From Calliopum simillimum (taxonomy: Eukaryota; Arthropoda; Insecta; Diptera; Lauxaniidae), in the NCBI GenBank assembly GCA_951812925.1, contig OX638370.1, positions 83,186,004 through 83,250,003 on the forward strand: a stretch of DNA of 64,000 nt. Direction: 5' to 3'. Shown in pieces: positions 10,165 to 21,984 of this stretch (the stretch's first letter is position 1; each line of letters opens with the position of its first letter). The notes beneath the pieces were generated by a model, which worked only from the letters and a program-made list of their open reading frames with translations, searched no databases and was not told the DNA's origin. Both the position numbers and the translations under genes were made by a program.

Positions 10165-10173
10165 GCTGTGAAT

Positions 10174-11320
10174 AGGGGAAGTGATGCTATTGTGGTATAT
10201 ATAATCTTTTTTTTGGAATTTGCAAGCGAACCGTTGGATCAATTTCAGCCAAATTTTTTTTTTGCTGATCAGTGAAGTATTGGCTACAGAATGTTTTTTC
10301 ATAAAATGTTTACAATTGTAGAAGAAGAAATTATAGACCATAATCTGACATATGTCAGATATATATCAGAAAATCTGTACCTGAAAAGTGGGCGTGTAAA
10401 GTGGTTTATATAAGTAGGGTAATGTGATTTAAAAGTTATGAAATGAATTCATAATAATATTTACAATAGTCCTCAGACTCATAGTTTTTAAATTGGGTTA
10501 TCTCCTAAACTATTAGCCGCACGAAAACTGTTTTCACATCTTAACATTTCCTGTGTTACCAAATTGTGGACAAATATTTTTCTGTGAAAGTTAGCGTTAG
10601 CAAGATATTTGCAAAAAACTGATTTTACCGACCTTTGAGCCTGAATAACTTTTTACGCGCATAATGGCCTTCAATGGACTTTTTGCACTTTATCTCTCAT
10701 GCATAGATAAAGATAATTCCGGTGAAAAAAAATCACTTGGAATTTTTTCGCAGGTTTTTTAACGGGAAACCTTTTACTTTTTTCATGCTCGTCCTGCTGT
10801 TGAACTTGCATTGCGCGTGTTTTGGCATTATTGATGATATAGTTTGCAATACTTGGAGTATTATTTTTGTTGTAATCACATCAATAATACGTATACAGTA
10901 GGGTGGGCCAAATTGTATGGATGAAATTTTGTCGACCTCGGCTACCCCCTATGTGAAAGTTCATTCAATTCTATGAATATTTGCCCTAGGAACTATACCT
11001 CTGCGTTCAACTTTAGTTCGGCGCATTTTCGATTGAAAATTTTACCTTGCGTTTAATATTTATTTTTATGCTAAATTTTCAAAATTCTCATAGAGACAAA
11101 AGTAATATCATAATAAGTTTTGGCTGGTATTCTGTCAGTATTCAATAAAATTGGGTTCTGCTTTTACGAAAAGTTTACCTGATAGCGTGAAATTGATTAT
11201 ATCTTTTCCAAAAAATTATATCGGTCAAATAACCGTGTAAAAATATGAATCGTTTATTTTCGTAGTTTTCAAGTTATGAGGAATAAACGAAAGTACAAAA
11301 AAGGCTAACTTATATTCTAA
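10174..11320. other. Unassigned repeat-like stretch
   Basis: It contains a small palindromic patch (CTGACATATGTCAG near 10345), a GTAGGGTGGGCCAAATTG motif at 10901 of the sort found at the ends of insect MITEs, and 11090-11290, which resembles the interior of the MITE at 21468-21720 (shared phrase TTTTACGAAAAGTTTACCTGAT-like). No coding sequence seen. Confidence 0.5.
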
Positions 11321-11325
11321 AAAAA

Positions 11326-11790
11326 GTAGGCGGTGCTACGCCCCAAGAAAATTAACTAATCATATCTCCAAAACTCTTTGACGCACATAAATGAGATTTT
11401 GTAAATATGTAATGATCATCAAAACAAATAATATACACTGGAAAAATGGGCGGTGCTACGCCTTCAAAAAAATAAATTCATCTTTTCTCTGGCAATGTTT
11501 GACACAGTTAGATATGATTGGGTGACAATTAGAACAAATAGTTCCCACTAGAAAGTGGGCGGTGCCACGCCCCTCTGAATGCTGATTCATCATATATCAG
11601 AAACTGCTTGACGCTGATAGACAATGTCAAAGGGCATTTGGAGAAATAATTTTCAATGAAAAAATGGGCAGTGCCACGCCCTACTAAAACAGAATTTGTC
11701 ATATTACTCACAGTACTTGACGCAAATTATAAGATTTGGTAAAATGCTTTGCTGTGGTATGTCCAAGTAAAAAAGAATCTTCCGAATTTA
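11326..11790 (+). repeat. Minisatellite of the GGGCGGTGCCACGCCC module, ~108-120 bp period
   Basis: The module lies at about 11327, 11448, 11557 and 11665. Between modules are variants of TCATATCTCxxAAACT and TTTGACGCA. Units are diverged (roughly three quarters alike by eye). It has the same module, in other contexts, as 15620, 17620, 22200-22840 and 49670-50540. Confidence 0.85.
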
Positions 11791-13320
11791 GTCAGACTGT
11801 TATCTTAAAATTGATAAATCTATTGCAAAGCTTTGAAGAAGATAAAGAAATAAAAATAATAATCTCAAATACTGCAACAGGAAAAAATTCATAAAAAAAA
11901 GTTCTCAAAAAAAGCAGTAAGGACTTTGCATTTCGATTAAGCATACTTTCCCACATATTATATTGAAAAATAATGAAAATCAGAAAATGTGTTTTTTTTT
12001 TAATGTCAGAGTTTGTAATTTTTCCATTCTTACCATTTCTTTTTTTAACATTTGAAAAATCACTTAAATTCACATAAAATTTCCAGAGCAAAAATAGGTT
12101 ATTTTTAGCAAAGTAGGAACAATATACTTTTTAACGATATACTACATTAGTGCATCTGACTTAAAACAAATTAACTAGAGCGTTTATCCAGCACTTACTA
12201 ATGTTAAAAGTTCCATAGAGCATTTTTGCTGTTTAAAGTCCAACTTTGAGCCCACTAAACCAAAACAAAATTTAAAATTTTATAGTTTTTTTCCGTTCCT
12301 AAGTTTTATCTGAGGATTGGCGTAAGCATTTTTTAAATCCATAGCACTTTCAAGTTTTACCTATTTATGGCCACGATCTCCCATTGTGCCACGTTAAGAA
12401 ACAAAATATTTTGTGAAAGGTGTTACAATACGAAAAATTTAAATAGCTGAAAATATTAAGTTTAGCTCGCCAACTACTTAAACTTATACTCCATTTAATA
12501 TGGGAACAATCCATACAAACGGAGCTGGAGTTTGTCATGCTTAAAAGTTGCAATAAAATATCTTGCATTTAGCAACTTCATACATTCTCCAGCCATATTA
12601 CTAACTTACATATATGAAATTATCAAGAAGGCGGTTTTATACAGCATTTACAGCCATTATTCGCTTTGATTGATTTTTATTTTATTGCCACTTCTTGTTA
12701 TATGAGATTTTTATTGTTAACATGAGTTATAAATCATTTTCCTTACACATTTAACATAATTTCATCTTCCCACTCCACCTCCTACAAACAACCTAATAAA
12801 TCCACATATCCACTCCCAATAAAAACATAAAATTTGATGTTTTAATTTTTGCTAAACCATGTTTTCTTAAGCTCTTTACGATGGGGTTTTTAAAATCATC
12901 ACCATCATCAACACTTGGCTTTTAAGTGGCAATTTATGTGATTTTTAATATTTTCCTTTTTCCATTGAATGGCATTTTGTTGTACTTTGGTACAATATCT
13001 ATAAGCCCACATGTTTCAAGTAAAACTCTGTGTTTTGTTGTGCCCACTCTCTAATACCACCCATTATCAGCGACTTTATCGAAAAATCCCTCTTCCTTAG
13101 ATACACACAGCCAACCCACCCCCACCCGCGCTGTCTAATAATAACACACTTTTACAGTACGGCTGAGAAATCTTCGAACATCAATTATAAATGTGCATTG
13201 AAGCAAATTAATGATATTATTACGCCAAAGTTATCACGATTATAGGATGTTGTTGACAATGACGCTGCTCGCTGCTTGGATTATTGGTCAGCCATGCATT
13301 ATCCGTCTCCATCATCTTGT
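11791..13320. other. Low-repeat AT-rich region, no gene recognised
   Basis: Sequence from about 12600 is less repetitive and slightly more complex than its surroundings. No motif-bearing ORF seen. Confidence 0.45.
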
Positions 13321-13384
13321 CGTCGTCGTTGTCGTCGTCATCATCATCATTAACATCATCAGCAGCAACATCATCAGCATCAAA
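13321..13384 (+). repeat. Trinucleotide microsatellite (GTC/ATC/AGC)
   Basis: Impure tandem triplets CGTCGTCGTTGTCGTCGTC then ATC repeats and AGCAGCAACATC. It generates the spurious Asp-rich and Val/Ile-rich ORFs on both strands. Confidence 0.9.
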
Positions 13385-14110
13385 AGTGAAACAACAAACA
13401 CACAGAGAGCACAGCATGAACACCTTTTGATTATGTTGAATGTTTTCTATAAAGCCAGTCAGTTACCACATGTGTTCTTGGCGTTGATGTATTTAGTGCA
13501 TGTGTATGTATGTGTGTGTGTCTGTGCGTTTTTATAGCTGATTGAATATTTTTGGCTTATTATTGCTGTGTTATTTTTCTTATTAAGTTAACTATGTATT
13601 TATTGTTGTCGCTAGTGTGGTTCTTTGTTATTTTGTTACTGATACGGCTACACCCACTCAACCGGAAGACTTATGAGTAATCAAACACCCAGTAGGAAAA
13701 ATGTATAAAGTGTGCTTAAAGTCATAAATCAGATTGCAATCTCATCTTAGGCTTGAGAAAATTTCATTCGGAATTCAGTTTTCTTCTGAATTAGTTTCTG
13801 GGAAACTTCCATAGCAAAAATCTATTTGACGGAAGATTTTAAGTGCAGCCAGTTTTGAGAAATCTTTAAAGTCAATGGGCACTAAGATAACCCAAATTTT
13901 GTTGTTCGGGAGGGAATAAGTGAAAGTCAACGCAAAAGTTTTTTTCAATCATTTTCCATGTGCAATAAATTGAAGTGAATCAATCGAAAAGCTGAATGCA
14001 ATTTCTATTTATGAAGCAAATTTATTATATGTTGTGATTCAAGACCGAATGCAACCAAAATGTTCACACAACACAATGTGCTTATTGCTTCTCTAAGTGG
14101 CTGTAAAAGT
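13385..14110. other. Unassigned low-copy stretch
   Basis: It contains a TG-rich microsatellite patch at 13498-13530. No gene seen. Confidence 0.45.
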
Positions 14111-14293
14111 TGAGTGCGGGCCCCGAATTGGTTCGGGTGTGGGCACCCCTCTTTTTTTATTTAAAGCAAGTGTCCTACTGAAATATCATCGTGGATGCCA
14201 ACATTACTAATTTAAATGTGGTTCTTATGCATTTTTACGCTTTTTTAGTAGAATGGAAAGAACTAATAAGCCCTTTAAACATATCGCAGAATA

Positions 14294-14442
14294 AAAGATG
14301 TGTTCAACTTTGCGAAAAATCTCGGTATTGAGTTTCCAGACAAGTTGGCCGAGAAGCAGATGGCAGGCATGAACTGGTACAAAATGTGCCATTCGATCCA
14401 GACGTTTTCAGTGACGCTGATTTTGGTAAAGCTGTTGAGCAG
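14294..14442 (+). pseudogene. CENP-B/Tigger-type transposase, two fused fragments
   Basis: Frame one (14294-14384) reads FAKNLGIEFPDKLAEKQMAG then MNWYK, resembling the second CENP-B-type HTH of pogo/Tigger transposases (pattern FA-x-x-N-x-I...K-x-M-AG-x-D/NW). It is followed at once, in the overlapping +1 frame (14386-14442), by VPFDPDVFSDADFGKAVEQ, which resembles the P-F-x-P-x-x-F-x-x-x-D-F segment near the C-terminus of the same transposases. The DDE catalytic core between them is missing, so this is an internal-deletion product. Function lost. Confidence 0.55.
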
Positions 14443-14467
14443 AATTTGTTAAATTTGTGTGAGTTAT

Positions 14468-15047
14468 TAACCGTATTCACGATCTTGTTGCATCGTAGCA
14501 AATGCAAAATTATTTTAAATTACAAAAACAAATTCTATAGAATTTTCAAAAGCAAGAGTCTTGTAAGCAAGACCAAATTTGCAACACAAAAACCTATTGC
14601 ACGATTGATTTCCAATAGTCTATTGTGACTGATTTTATTTTTTTCATTTGTGAGTGCACAATTGCTTAATGACTTTTATGTTTTTGACAACCGTATTTAT
14701 CACAAATTGAAATTAAAATGTAAACAAATACAATTAAATTTCAATTATTTTGTTTTGGTTTAATTAACAAAGATTTCTACGTAATGTTTGCATTAAGCAC
14801 ATTGTATGTAATTAATAAAATTGTGATTTATTTTCTAAATAACGCACAATTATTCAGTAAAATTTCTCTTAAATCAAAATAAGATATCAAATAAATTTTA
14901 AATTCAAAAAATATTTGACAGCAAAACAACAAACAGCTGTTCTGAAACGTTCGCAATACCAATTTACAACAGTGTGTGCTCACAATTATTTACTCTTGCA
15001 AATTTGCATTTGCTACGATGCAACAAGATCGTGAATACGGCTATTGT
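14468..15047. repeat. MITE-like inverted pair nested in the pogo-like relic
   Basis: CCGTATTCACGATCTTGTTG with CATCGTAGCAAATGCAAA at 14470-14508 is reverse-complemented at 15002-15043. Termini read CCGTATTCACG / CGTGAATACGG. No clear target duplication. The interior is AT-rich and noncoding. Confidence 0.65.
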
Positions 15048-15357
15048 TTTCAAAATAAATTAATTTTGCTTTTTAATCTATTAGTTTGCGTTAAACTTCA
15101 TAGTTTCCCATTTTTAGCCGATTTTCTGAGGGTGCCCACAACCGACCCAAAAATTTATTTTTGTCAAAAATGATAACTTCACTATTTTTTTGATATAATT
15201 TTTCCAACTGACGAAATCAATTTACTTTTATCACCAGTAGTTAGCTAATGTCTCTTGCTTTCCATTGATACTTATATGTCTGCATAATATACTACATTTG
15301 GTCAAAAGTTATGACTCGAAAAGGAAAAGGTGCCCACACCCAGTACTGTTCCCCTAC

Positions 15358-15628
15358 CATGTATTAAACGTGACATTAGTTTAACAACTTTGTGACCTTG
15401 GAATTTCTTGAATGAGGCTGCACCTAAAATTTTGTGGCAAGTTTATTTTGACTACGAAAAGTTCTCAAAAACTAATTCACGGGTCGAAATCTCTTGAATT
15501 TAAAAAAAAAAACGATTTTCTGTTTAAAAATGTTAGTCGCATTAAACGCAGGAGTGATATATGATTAAATTTATGCGCATTCAATCAATCAAGTAAGATG
15601 AAATCAACTCAAAATGAAAATGGGCGGT
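15358..15628 (+). other. Minisatellite flank upstream of hAT-like insertion
   Basis: It leads into a GGGCGGTGCCACGCC module at 15622, which is the target site of the element starting at 15637. Confidence 0.5.
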
Positions 15629-16284
15629 GCCACGCCCAGGGGCGTGGAGAGAAAATCCGGGCCCGGGGGTAATTATATACCGGGCCCCACTACTAGTTTT
15701 TTTTTTTTATTCGATACTAACCCACAGGATGCCCAAGAGATATGTGAAATGTGCAAATTTGTGATTTTGGATGCTTCCCGCCCATATTCATAAAATAAAA
15801 GTCGAAAATAAGATTTCGGCCGGTCTTCAATCAATGCTTGAAAAATAAACTAAAAAAAGCCAAATCATTTTAACTGCCAGAACTTCGAGACTATTGGTTT
15901 CTTTCGGAGATTTCATTAAATCAACTTTTGTAGAGTATAACTATGCTAAGATTATATCCTTAGGAGATTTCAGTCCAAAAATTAAAAGAAAATTTTCATG
16001 ACTAGAATTTGATTTTTTGTAAATTTGAAGTGGCGAAATATTTGTTCTGGAAATCCTATATTGTAAATAAAAAGAAAAACGTAATTAAAATTACATACTA
16101 GTTTTTTGGGGTATGGATCTGTTCTCAAAGTACTGATTTTGTCTTCAAAATGAGCTATAAAATGGTCTTGTATAATTTTCCTTTCAACAAATAATATTTT
16201 CCTGAAGGCAGGATTCTGTACCTTTAAATTTTTAAGTTATGTAGCGTGTTAAAGGTTATTAATTTTATAAGTTTTATTTTTTGG

Positions 16285-17037
16285 CTAAAGTCAACCGTTG
16301 CTCCCAGAACCCAATTTGTTTTAAACTAAACTTTTTTTGTTAAAGTTATTATTCTCACAAAGAAAGTGTAATCGGAGAGTGTCGCTCAGACTTAGTTTTG
16401 GAGATATAGCCATCGGAAGATCGGGATATAGCTTTTATAAAAATCGGTATAAGTTGAGAACCCCTGCATGTATTTTAAAAAAATATTGATGTCATATGAA
16501 AGGTATTTTATCGGACTATATAATTGCTCAATTCAATTTGAGTGATAGTTTTCGAGATATGATAATTTTTCAAAAATTCACCCTATTTTTTTCCCAAAAA
16601 ACCGTTATTTTTCCCTAAAAATGTGTTACTAACCTGTAATTTTAATAACTAAATTAAGAAGCCCAATTGATTTCCTTTCATTTGGTATGCAACATGTATC
16701 TGAAATTGCATCATTAATAAATTTTTATAGAAAAAAACAAAAATGGACCAAATAAATTTTCTTGAAATTAGGAACTTTAAACAACAACAATGCCAGCAAT
16801 CATATAGTCCGGTAAAATACCTTTCATATGACATCAATATTTTTAAAATCCATCTAGGGGTTCTTAACTTATACTGATTTTAATAAAAGATATATCGCGA
16901 TCTTCCAATGGCTATATTTCTGAAACCGGGTCCGAGCGACGCTTTTTGTTTTTGTTGTTGTAGTTGCAATTAATTCCCGAAGCCATATATTGGCAAAAAA
17001 ATAAAATTTGGCTGTGGGAGCAACGCTTGACTTGTTC
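16285..17037. repeat. Foldback inside the hAT-like element
   Basis: Arms 16285-16545 and 16785-17037 pair: GTCAACCGTTGCTCCCAG against CTGTGGGAGCAACGCTTGAC, the TATAGCCATCGGAAGATCG region, and ATATTGATGTCATATGAAAG with GTATTTTA around a loop of about 240 bp. The ORFs at 16649-17167 (minus) are by-products. Confidence 0.8.
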
Positions 17038-17050
17038 CTATTTTTTTTAG

Positions 17051-17474
17051 TTGAGAGCAAAGATGGGCATTGGTTCTAGTTTTAATCATGACCCGTGGGG
17101 CTCTACTTACCAGCGATAGGCTCGGGCTCTGAAATCGATTTTCATGCGAGCCCGTACCTAACCACAAAAGCCCTTAATTTAGAGGCCCGTGAGGACCCGT
17201 AAATCACACGAAGGTTTAGAAGCACGAACTTGGAAAGAATTCTGTTATTAAATAAAAATATGGAAAATAATGTCTATGTGAAGTGCTTAGAATGAAAATG
17301 GAGTAAGTTAAGTCAAACAAAAAAACTTATTAGATTTGTCCAAAAAGTTTGCAGGCAATGGTATCACCTTTGTTTTTTCTCGTTTGAAAAAAAAAAAATA
17401 AAAATTTTTCGGGCCCGGGCTTTTTCTCAAGTGCTTGTTTCGTGTTCATTGGTTGGGCCCGTTTCCTCTAGTTG
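17051..17474. mobile_element. Possible second hAT-like insert
   Basis: Left flank TTGAGAG, right flank TTGAGCG. The left end CAAAGATGGGC and the complement of the right end CTAGAGGAAACGGGCCC are loosely alike. Internally rich in GGCTC, GAGCCCG and GGACCCG. Target duplication imperfect, so tentative. Confidence 0.35.
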
Positions 17475-17628
17475 AGCGTAAATATCATTTCGCAAGCTTG
17501 CAAAATACTACTATAAATTTTATTTATGAAGATTTTGTTTCTGCTTAAATCCGGGCCCTCCAAAAAACTCCGGGCCTGGGGGGGAATCCCCCCTTAACCC
17601 CCCCCCTCTCGTCAGGCCTGGCCACGCC

Positions 17629-18366
17629 CCATGAACAAATTCGTCATACCTCCGAAACTACTATACGTAGATAGATAAGATTCGGTATGTTTTTAATAAG
17701 CACAGAGAAAAATAATATCTACTAGAAAAGTGGGTGGACCCATGTGGATGAAATAAAAATAGATTGTTGAGCTTTAAATTGCGATAACTCATGAACGGTG
17801 AGCAAGGAAAAAGTAAAAAAAAAACTATTTATAGGACATGTGACGCATGAGTGTTTACAAAAATATGTTGATTTTCAAATCGCGATATCTCATTACCGGT
17901 AAGTCACACGAAAAAGTGTTCGTAGGAAGCTTCATAGGGAATTCCATTTTCTACAAAATGCATGTAAACATTTTTTTCTAAGGCAAACCGTTTCGGAGAT
18001 ATTTTGCAAAAACAAAAAGTTTTTTTCTAAGTTTTAGGATCGTCAAAAGATATCTTCTGAACTATAAATTGAACTGAAAAAATTTTGAATTAGGATATAT
18101 TCTATAATAGTAATAGAGTTTAGCTACTACAGCTATTCTAAGCTATAAGTCGTACGAAAACAATTTAAGGGTCATTTTTATAGTAAATTTTTTGCAAAAA
18201 AAAAACTGATCAATGGCGCCATTTCTCCAATATTGCGGCGCGAGCGGACAAGATACGAAGTGGCAAAGCTAAAATTTGGAAAGAACACATCGAAATCTAT
18301 AAAATAGCCCATGTTGAAAAATACCAGAAAACCTTCCACTTCCCAAATGACTGTACTATTAGGTAA
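17629..18366 (+). repeat. Minisatellite unit, then copy 1 of the micro-ORF repeat family
   Basis: 17629-17760 continues the CACGCCC unit interrupted by the hAT-like element. From 17770 the sequence belongs to the family seen at 52370-53035, 55730-56060 (minus) and 56060-56610: GCGATAACTCATGAACGGTG, ATAAGTCGTACGAAAACAAT and the ending GACGCCATTTTTCCAATATG-like block. Confidence 0.75.
18232..18366 (+). pseudogene. Micro-ORF, diverged copy without ATG
   Basis: An open frame of about 44 codons reads AARADKIRSGKAKIWKEHIE then IYKIAHVEKYQKT and FPNDCTIR, ending TAA at 18364. It aligns codon by codon with the ATG-initiated copies at 52777, 56352 and 55889 (minus). The ATG is ATT here (18232-18234), and the AGGTAA splice-donor-like site of the other copies is absent. 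The product is unknown. Confidence 0.55.
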
Positions 18367-19540
18367 CTTTACACTAAATTGGAAAGTAGTATTTTGTCAG
18401 TGGAGATGATGTCATAGCCATAACTTTTAAATCTTTAAAAGACAACAGTGCACTGTTATTATCAAATTCAAAAGACTCACACTTGAAGTAGTGATTCTGA
18501 TTGACTTTCATTATTGTTGGTATTGTTGTCTGATCTGATGCTTTTGCACAAAATGCTCGGTATCAATGTCGTCTTTATTCATATTCGCTTATGAGTATAA
18601 GTAATTGTTATTGTTGTTGTTGCAATCAATTTATGACATCTTGCCACTGATCAATACACTGTCCTTTGTCCTCTTTGTCATCTGACGTCTGTCGTCCTAT
18701 GTTATCCTGTACGCGCTGTCCTAATTAGTGATATTAATGAGTAGATATAAATGGAGATAATAACATTTATTGTATTGTGTTAATTACATTGTTTCACGCC
18801 ACACGCCTCCTCACATGCGTGTCATTTTGTGTGTTGTGATGGTGTAGGTTCTATAGCAACATTGTGTTATGTTGTCTTGCGTATACTAACTGTAACATAT
18901 GTATGTACATGTGTTTGTGCATATATAGTATGTGGGTTAGACTCCGGCTGCATCCTGCTGTTTTATGGCATCACAATAACATTAACTTGTTGTTGTTATT
19001 GTTGTAACTCAATATTCCTACATTTGTATGTACGTATTAGTACGCACACAACATAATGCATATGCAAACAATTACATATATGTATAGTTTTATACAATAT
19101 ATACTTATGTAGCTTTGCATGACTGTATCAGTGTAGATAACCCCATTGAGTTGATATTGTGGTTTTCCTCCGTTTTACCCACTTCATTATTAAATGTAAC
19201 TCAATTATTTTATAAAATTTATACTTCAGCCACATGACTTTATTATGTTTATTCGGTGGTTTACTAATAAACAATGCATATATATGTATATATGAATATA
19301 TATATCATCACACAAATTATAAGTGCGTATACACACAGGCACACTTTCCGGTTAGAGTAAAGGGAAAAATTTCGTTGCACTTGGAAATTCCGATAGCAAA
19401 GGTATTATGTTTACTTCGAAGTATGATAATATCCTTCGAAGAAGTACGTAATAATGATAACACGCTTCGTTAAAGGTTTGCACTCATGAGAAATTCCGAT
19501 ATATTCTGAAAATAGACATTTAAAAAGAATACACGTTTCT
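18367..19540. other. Low-copy region with TTG/TGT-rich tracts
   Basis: Impure TTG triplets at 18510-18535, 18607-18625 and 18990-19010, and TATG-rich patches. No gene signature seen. The region is less repetitive than its neighbours. Confidence 0.45.
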
Positions 19541-20590
19541 TTCCGATTTTCTCCTGCATGTCAGAATTTTTATTAAATCAATTTTTGAAGTTTTTTATTA
19601 CATTGCCACAGTTCCGCTTAAAATTCCGAATCGTTTTAAAGATATTTCAATTTTATTATTCAACTAGCACTTCCCGGTGTGCGTTGCAACACCCTGTCTC
19701 GTATTGGGGGCGGAACATCACCAATTTTTTTCAGAGATGCAAATTGTTTCGATGGAATTTATATAAGTCCCAAATGTCATCATTATGCATTAAATACTTT
19801 CAAAAATATGTCGACATTTTTTAAGGGCGTGGTACCGCCCATTTTTCAATGAACATTTCATGTCCTGGTACTCTTAATACATTTACCTAGTTCGGAATTT
19901 GTTTTTGGCGTTACAACCACTCCTCCACTCATCATCTTCGTCGTTCATATGGCCTGTACGAATGGTTGCTTACGCTGTAGCAGAGTCCGGATACGTATAC
20001 CACTTATCAAGCCAAGTTTTTGTTCCAGCACTATTTTTTTCCATTAGAATACAGTATTTGATTAAGACATGAAATTCCATTTATTCATTTTTTTTTTTTC
20101 AACAGCAAAAGTTGCTTTTTTCAAAATGGTTTTCACAGAGAATCATATGAAAAAAATAATATTTGCGACCTCTTTTTGAAATGATACGAACTTTTCAGCA
20201 GAATAACTCTTCCGAATGTAAAATCGACAATTTAACTTCACGATCCTTACATCCGAGGTGTATCTTGTGTTCAGCAAACTTTTGCAAGATATTACTAGGA
20301 GTATTTCTGTAGAAAATTTCTACCCTTTACATCTCTTTCTTATGGTTCATTTTTATACTTTTCTTAAAATGGTACAAAAATTACACCTAAAACAGGGGAA
20401 CATTCAATCAGTATGTACGACAGAAATATTTCAGTAGAAATTGTGGAATTTCCAAAAATCATTTCTTTTTTTTTTAAATCAGTCTACTTAGTGCATTTGT
20501 TTATAAATTTTTCTTCCTAAATGTAACTTTACAGCCTTTATGGTCCATTAAGTGATAACACTTCACAACAAATAATTGGTTTTTGATTGT
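19541..20590. other. Unassigned, with isolated repeat motifs
   Basis: CTAGCACTTCCCGGTGTGCG at 19661 resembles a phrase common to insect interspersed repeats, and GGGCGTGGTACCGCCC at 19826 is a solo copy of the minisatellite module. No coding sequence seen. Confidence 0.5.
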
Positions 20591-20599
20591 TGCATGGAA

Positions 20600-21150
20600 G
20601 TTTTTTGTCAATTCCGAAGGGACTTTCTGCGTAGAATCTGATTCTGACTTCAGAATTGGCCCATCAGCTCTGTATTTTGAGATATTTGAGGTTAAAAACC
20701 CAAATACGGTTATTTTTTTTTGTATTTTTGTACATAATTCATAACGTAGTGCTACTCTTTTTTTTCAAAATGAGCTCCTAAAAAAGTGTCATACCATGTT
20801 TCCTTTAATAGTTATGGCCGAATAAAGATGATATCATGAAATCCTATAAAACAACTAACCCGAAGCAGTTTATCAAATTTGTGATGTCATCTTTAATCGA
20901 CCATAACTTTTGAAGGAAACGTCGTACGACACTTTTTAAGGGCTCATTTTGAAGAAAAATAGTAGCACTACGTGATGAAAATAAGCAAAAAATAAAAAAA
21001 AAAATTGTGCAATCTGCATCGAACTTCAAAAATGTTCGTGTTCGTGGCTTCAACCTCAAATATCTCAAAATCTATAGCTGACGGGCCAAGTCTGACCTCA
21101 GATTTGGACTCTACGCCAAAAGTTCTTTTAAAAATCACCTTCAGCTGCCC
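20600..21150. repeat. Foldback repeat
   Basis: Arms about 20632-20830 and 20880-21125. Shared blocks: GGCCCATCAGCT, TTTTGAGATATTTGAGGTT, GTAGTGCTACT, AAAATGAGC and GACACTTTTT. The loop is about 50 bp. Confidence 0.75.
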
Positions 21151-21159
21151 TTCAACAAA

Positions 21160-21467
21160 ATCATTAATGTATTGTGTAATATTACAAAAAAATTTTCGAA
21201 TGTGAAGAAAATTTCCAGAGCGTATATTTGTTTGCGGAGGACTATTTTATTATAGCACTAGTTTTTGCATTTAAAATTGCTGCACTCCAATCAACACATT
21301 TCCAAGAGTTTGAAAAGTTCTAAAAAAATGGCATGAAATGCAATTCTAGTGATACTTCTCTATATTGAATTATGTTTATAGTGGTATTCAGAAGTATAAG
21401 AAATATTAAAAACATTAAAAAATAACAATATTTCTGAAAAAGTCAACAAAAGTGAAAAATACATATA
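21160..21467. other. Unassigned AT-rich stretch
   Basis: Nothing recognised. Confidence 0.4.
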
Positions 21468-21720
21468 GTTGGCTTAATGAGAAAAGGTGCTAAGTCAATT
21501 TTCTTGCAAAAGTAATGTCATAAAACAAATTGACTGGAGTTTTATTAAAAATAATAAAATTAAGTTGTGTTTTCACGAAAAGTTTACTTGATAGTGTAGA
21601 ATTAATAGCATTTAGTTGAAAAAATCATATTTATCCAATAACTGATTATTATGCAAATAATGTGTATGACATTACTTTTGCCATAAAATGGACTTAGCAC
21701 CTTTTCTTATTAAGCCCACG
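21468..21720. mobile_element. MITE, ~250 bp, ~50-bp inverted repeats
   Basis: TTGGCTTAATGAGAAAAGGT with GCTAAGTC at 21469-21497 is complemented at 21690-21716, and GCAAAAGTAATGTCATA at 21507 is complemented at 21663-21681. No ORF. The interior is related to 11090-11290. Confidence 0.8.
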
Positions 21721-21984
21721 ATATCTCGAACAATTCGGAAGAAAGTGTGTATCATGACATTGGAAAGAAAAAAATGTGAAAATCTCCAATAAGCCTGATG
21801 TACTGGATATCCTGTCTCATCAAGCCGCAGTCGAAAAACTTGAAAAATATTGAAAACGTATTTAAAAAGACTAGAGTTCGCATTGTGGTCGAAATTTGAC
21901 CATTTCGATCGGACTATAAAGCCTAAGTCGATAAAACACAAAAAGCTTTTAATATTCTTCCTTAGGGTTCTGGTTATCTGCATT
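21721..21984. other. Transition into tandem array
   Basis: Phrases such as ATATCTCGAACAATTCGG; no gene. Confidence 0.4.

Larger units (their letters stand above)
14115..15354 (+). mobile_element. Candidate pogo/Tigger-like element remnant
   Basis: The right end reads AGGTGCCCACACCCAGTACTG then TTCCCC (to 15354) followed by TA. The left side carries GGGTGTGGGCACCCCTC at about 14137-14153, matching the complement of the right end, but the outermost left bases are diverged. A related GAGGGTGCCCACAACC occurs inside at 15127. The interior carries transposase fragments at 14294-14442 and a nested MITE-like pair at 14468-15047. Confidence 0.5.
15637..17620. mobile_element. hAT-like non-autonomous element, 1984 bp, with 8-bp target duplication
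   Basis: GCCACGCC is present at 15629-15636 and 17621-17628. The termini are CAGGGGCGTGGAGAG (left) and the complement of CAGGCCTGACGAGAG (right), fitting the hAT pattern of CAGG-starting short inverted ends with 8-bp duplications. It splits a minisatellite unit: removing the element and one duplicate restores the GGGCGGTGCCACGCCC context. Near the ends are GGGCCCGG-rich patches (15658-15690, 17400-17420, 17550-17600). There is no transposase ORF. It carries a foldback (16285-17037) and probably a second hAT-like insert (17051-17474). Confidence 0.8.
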
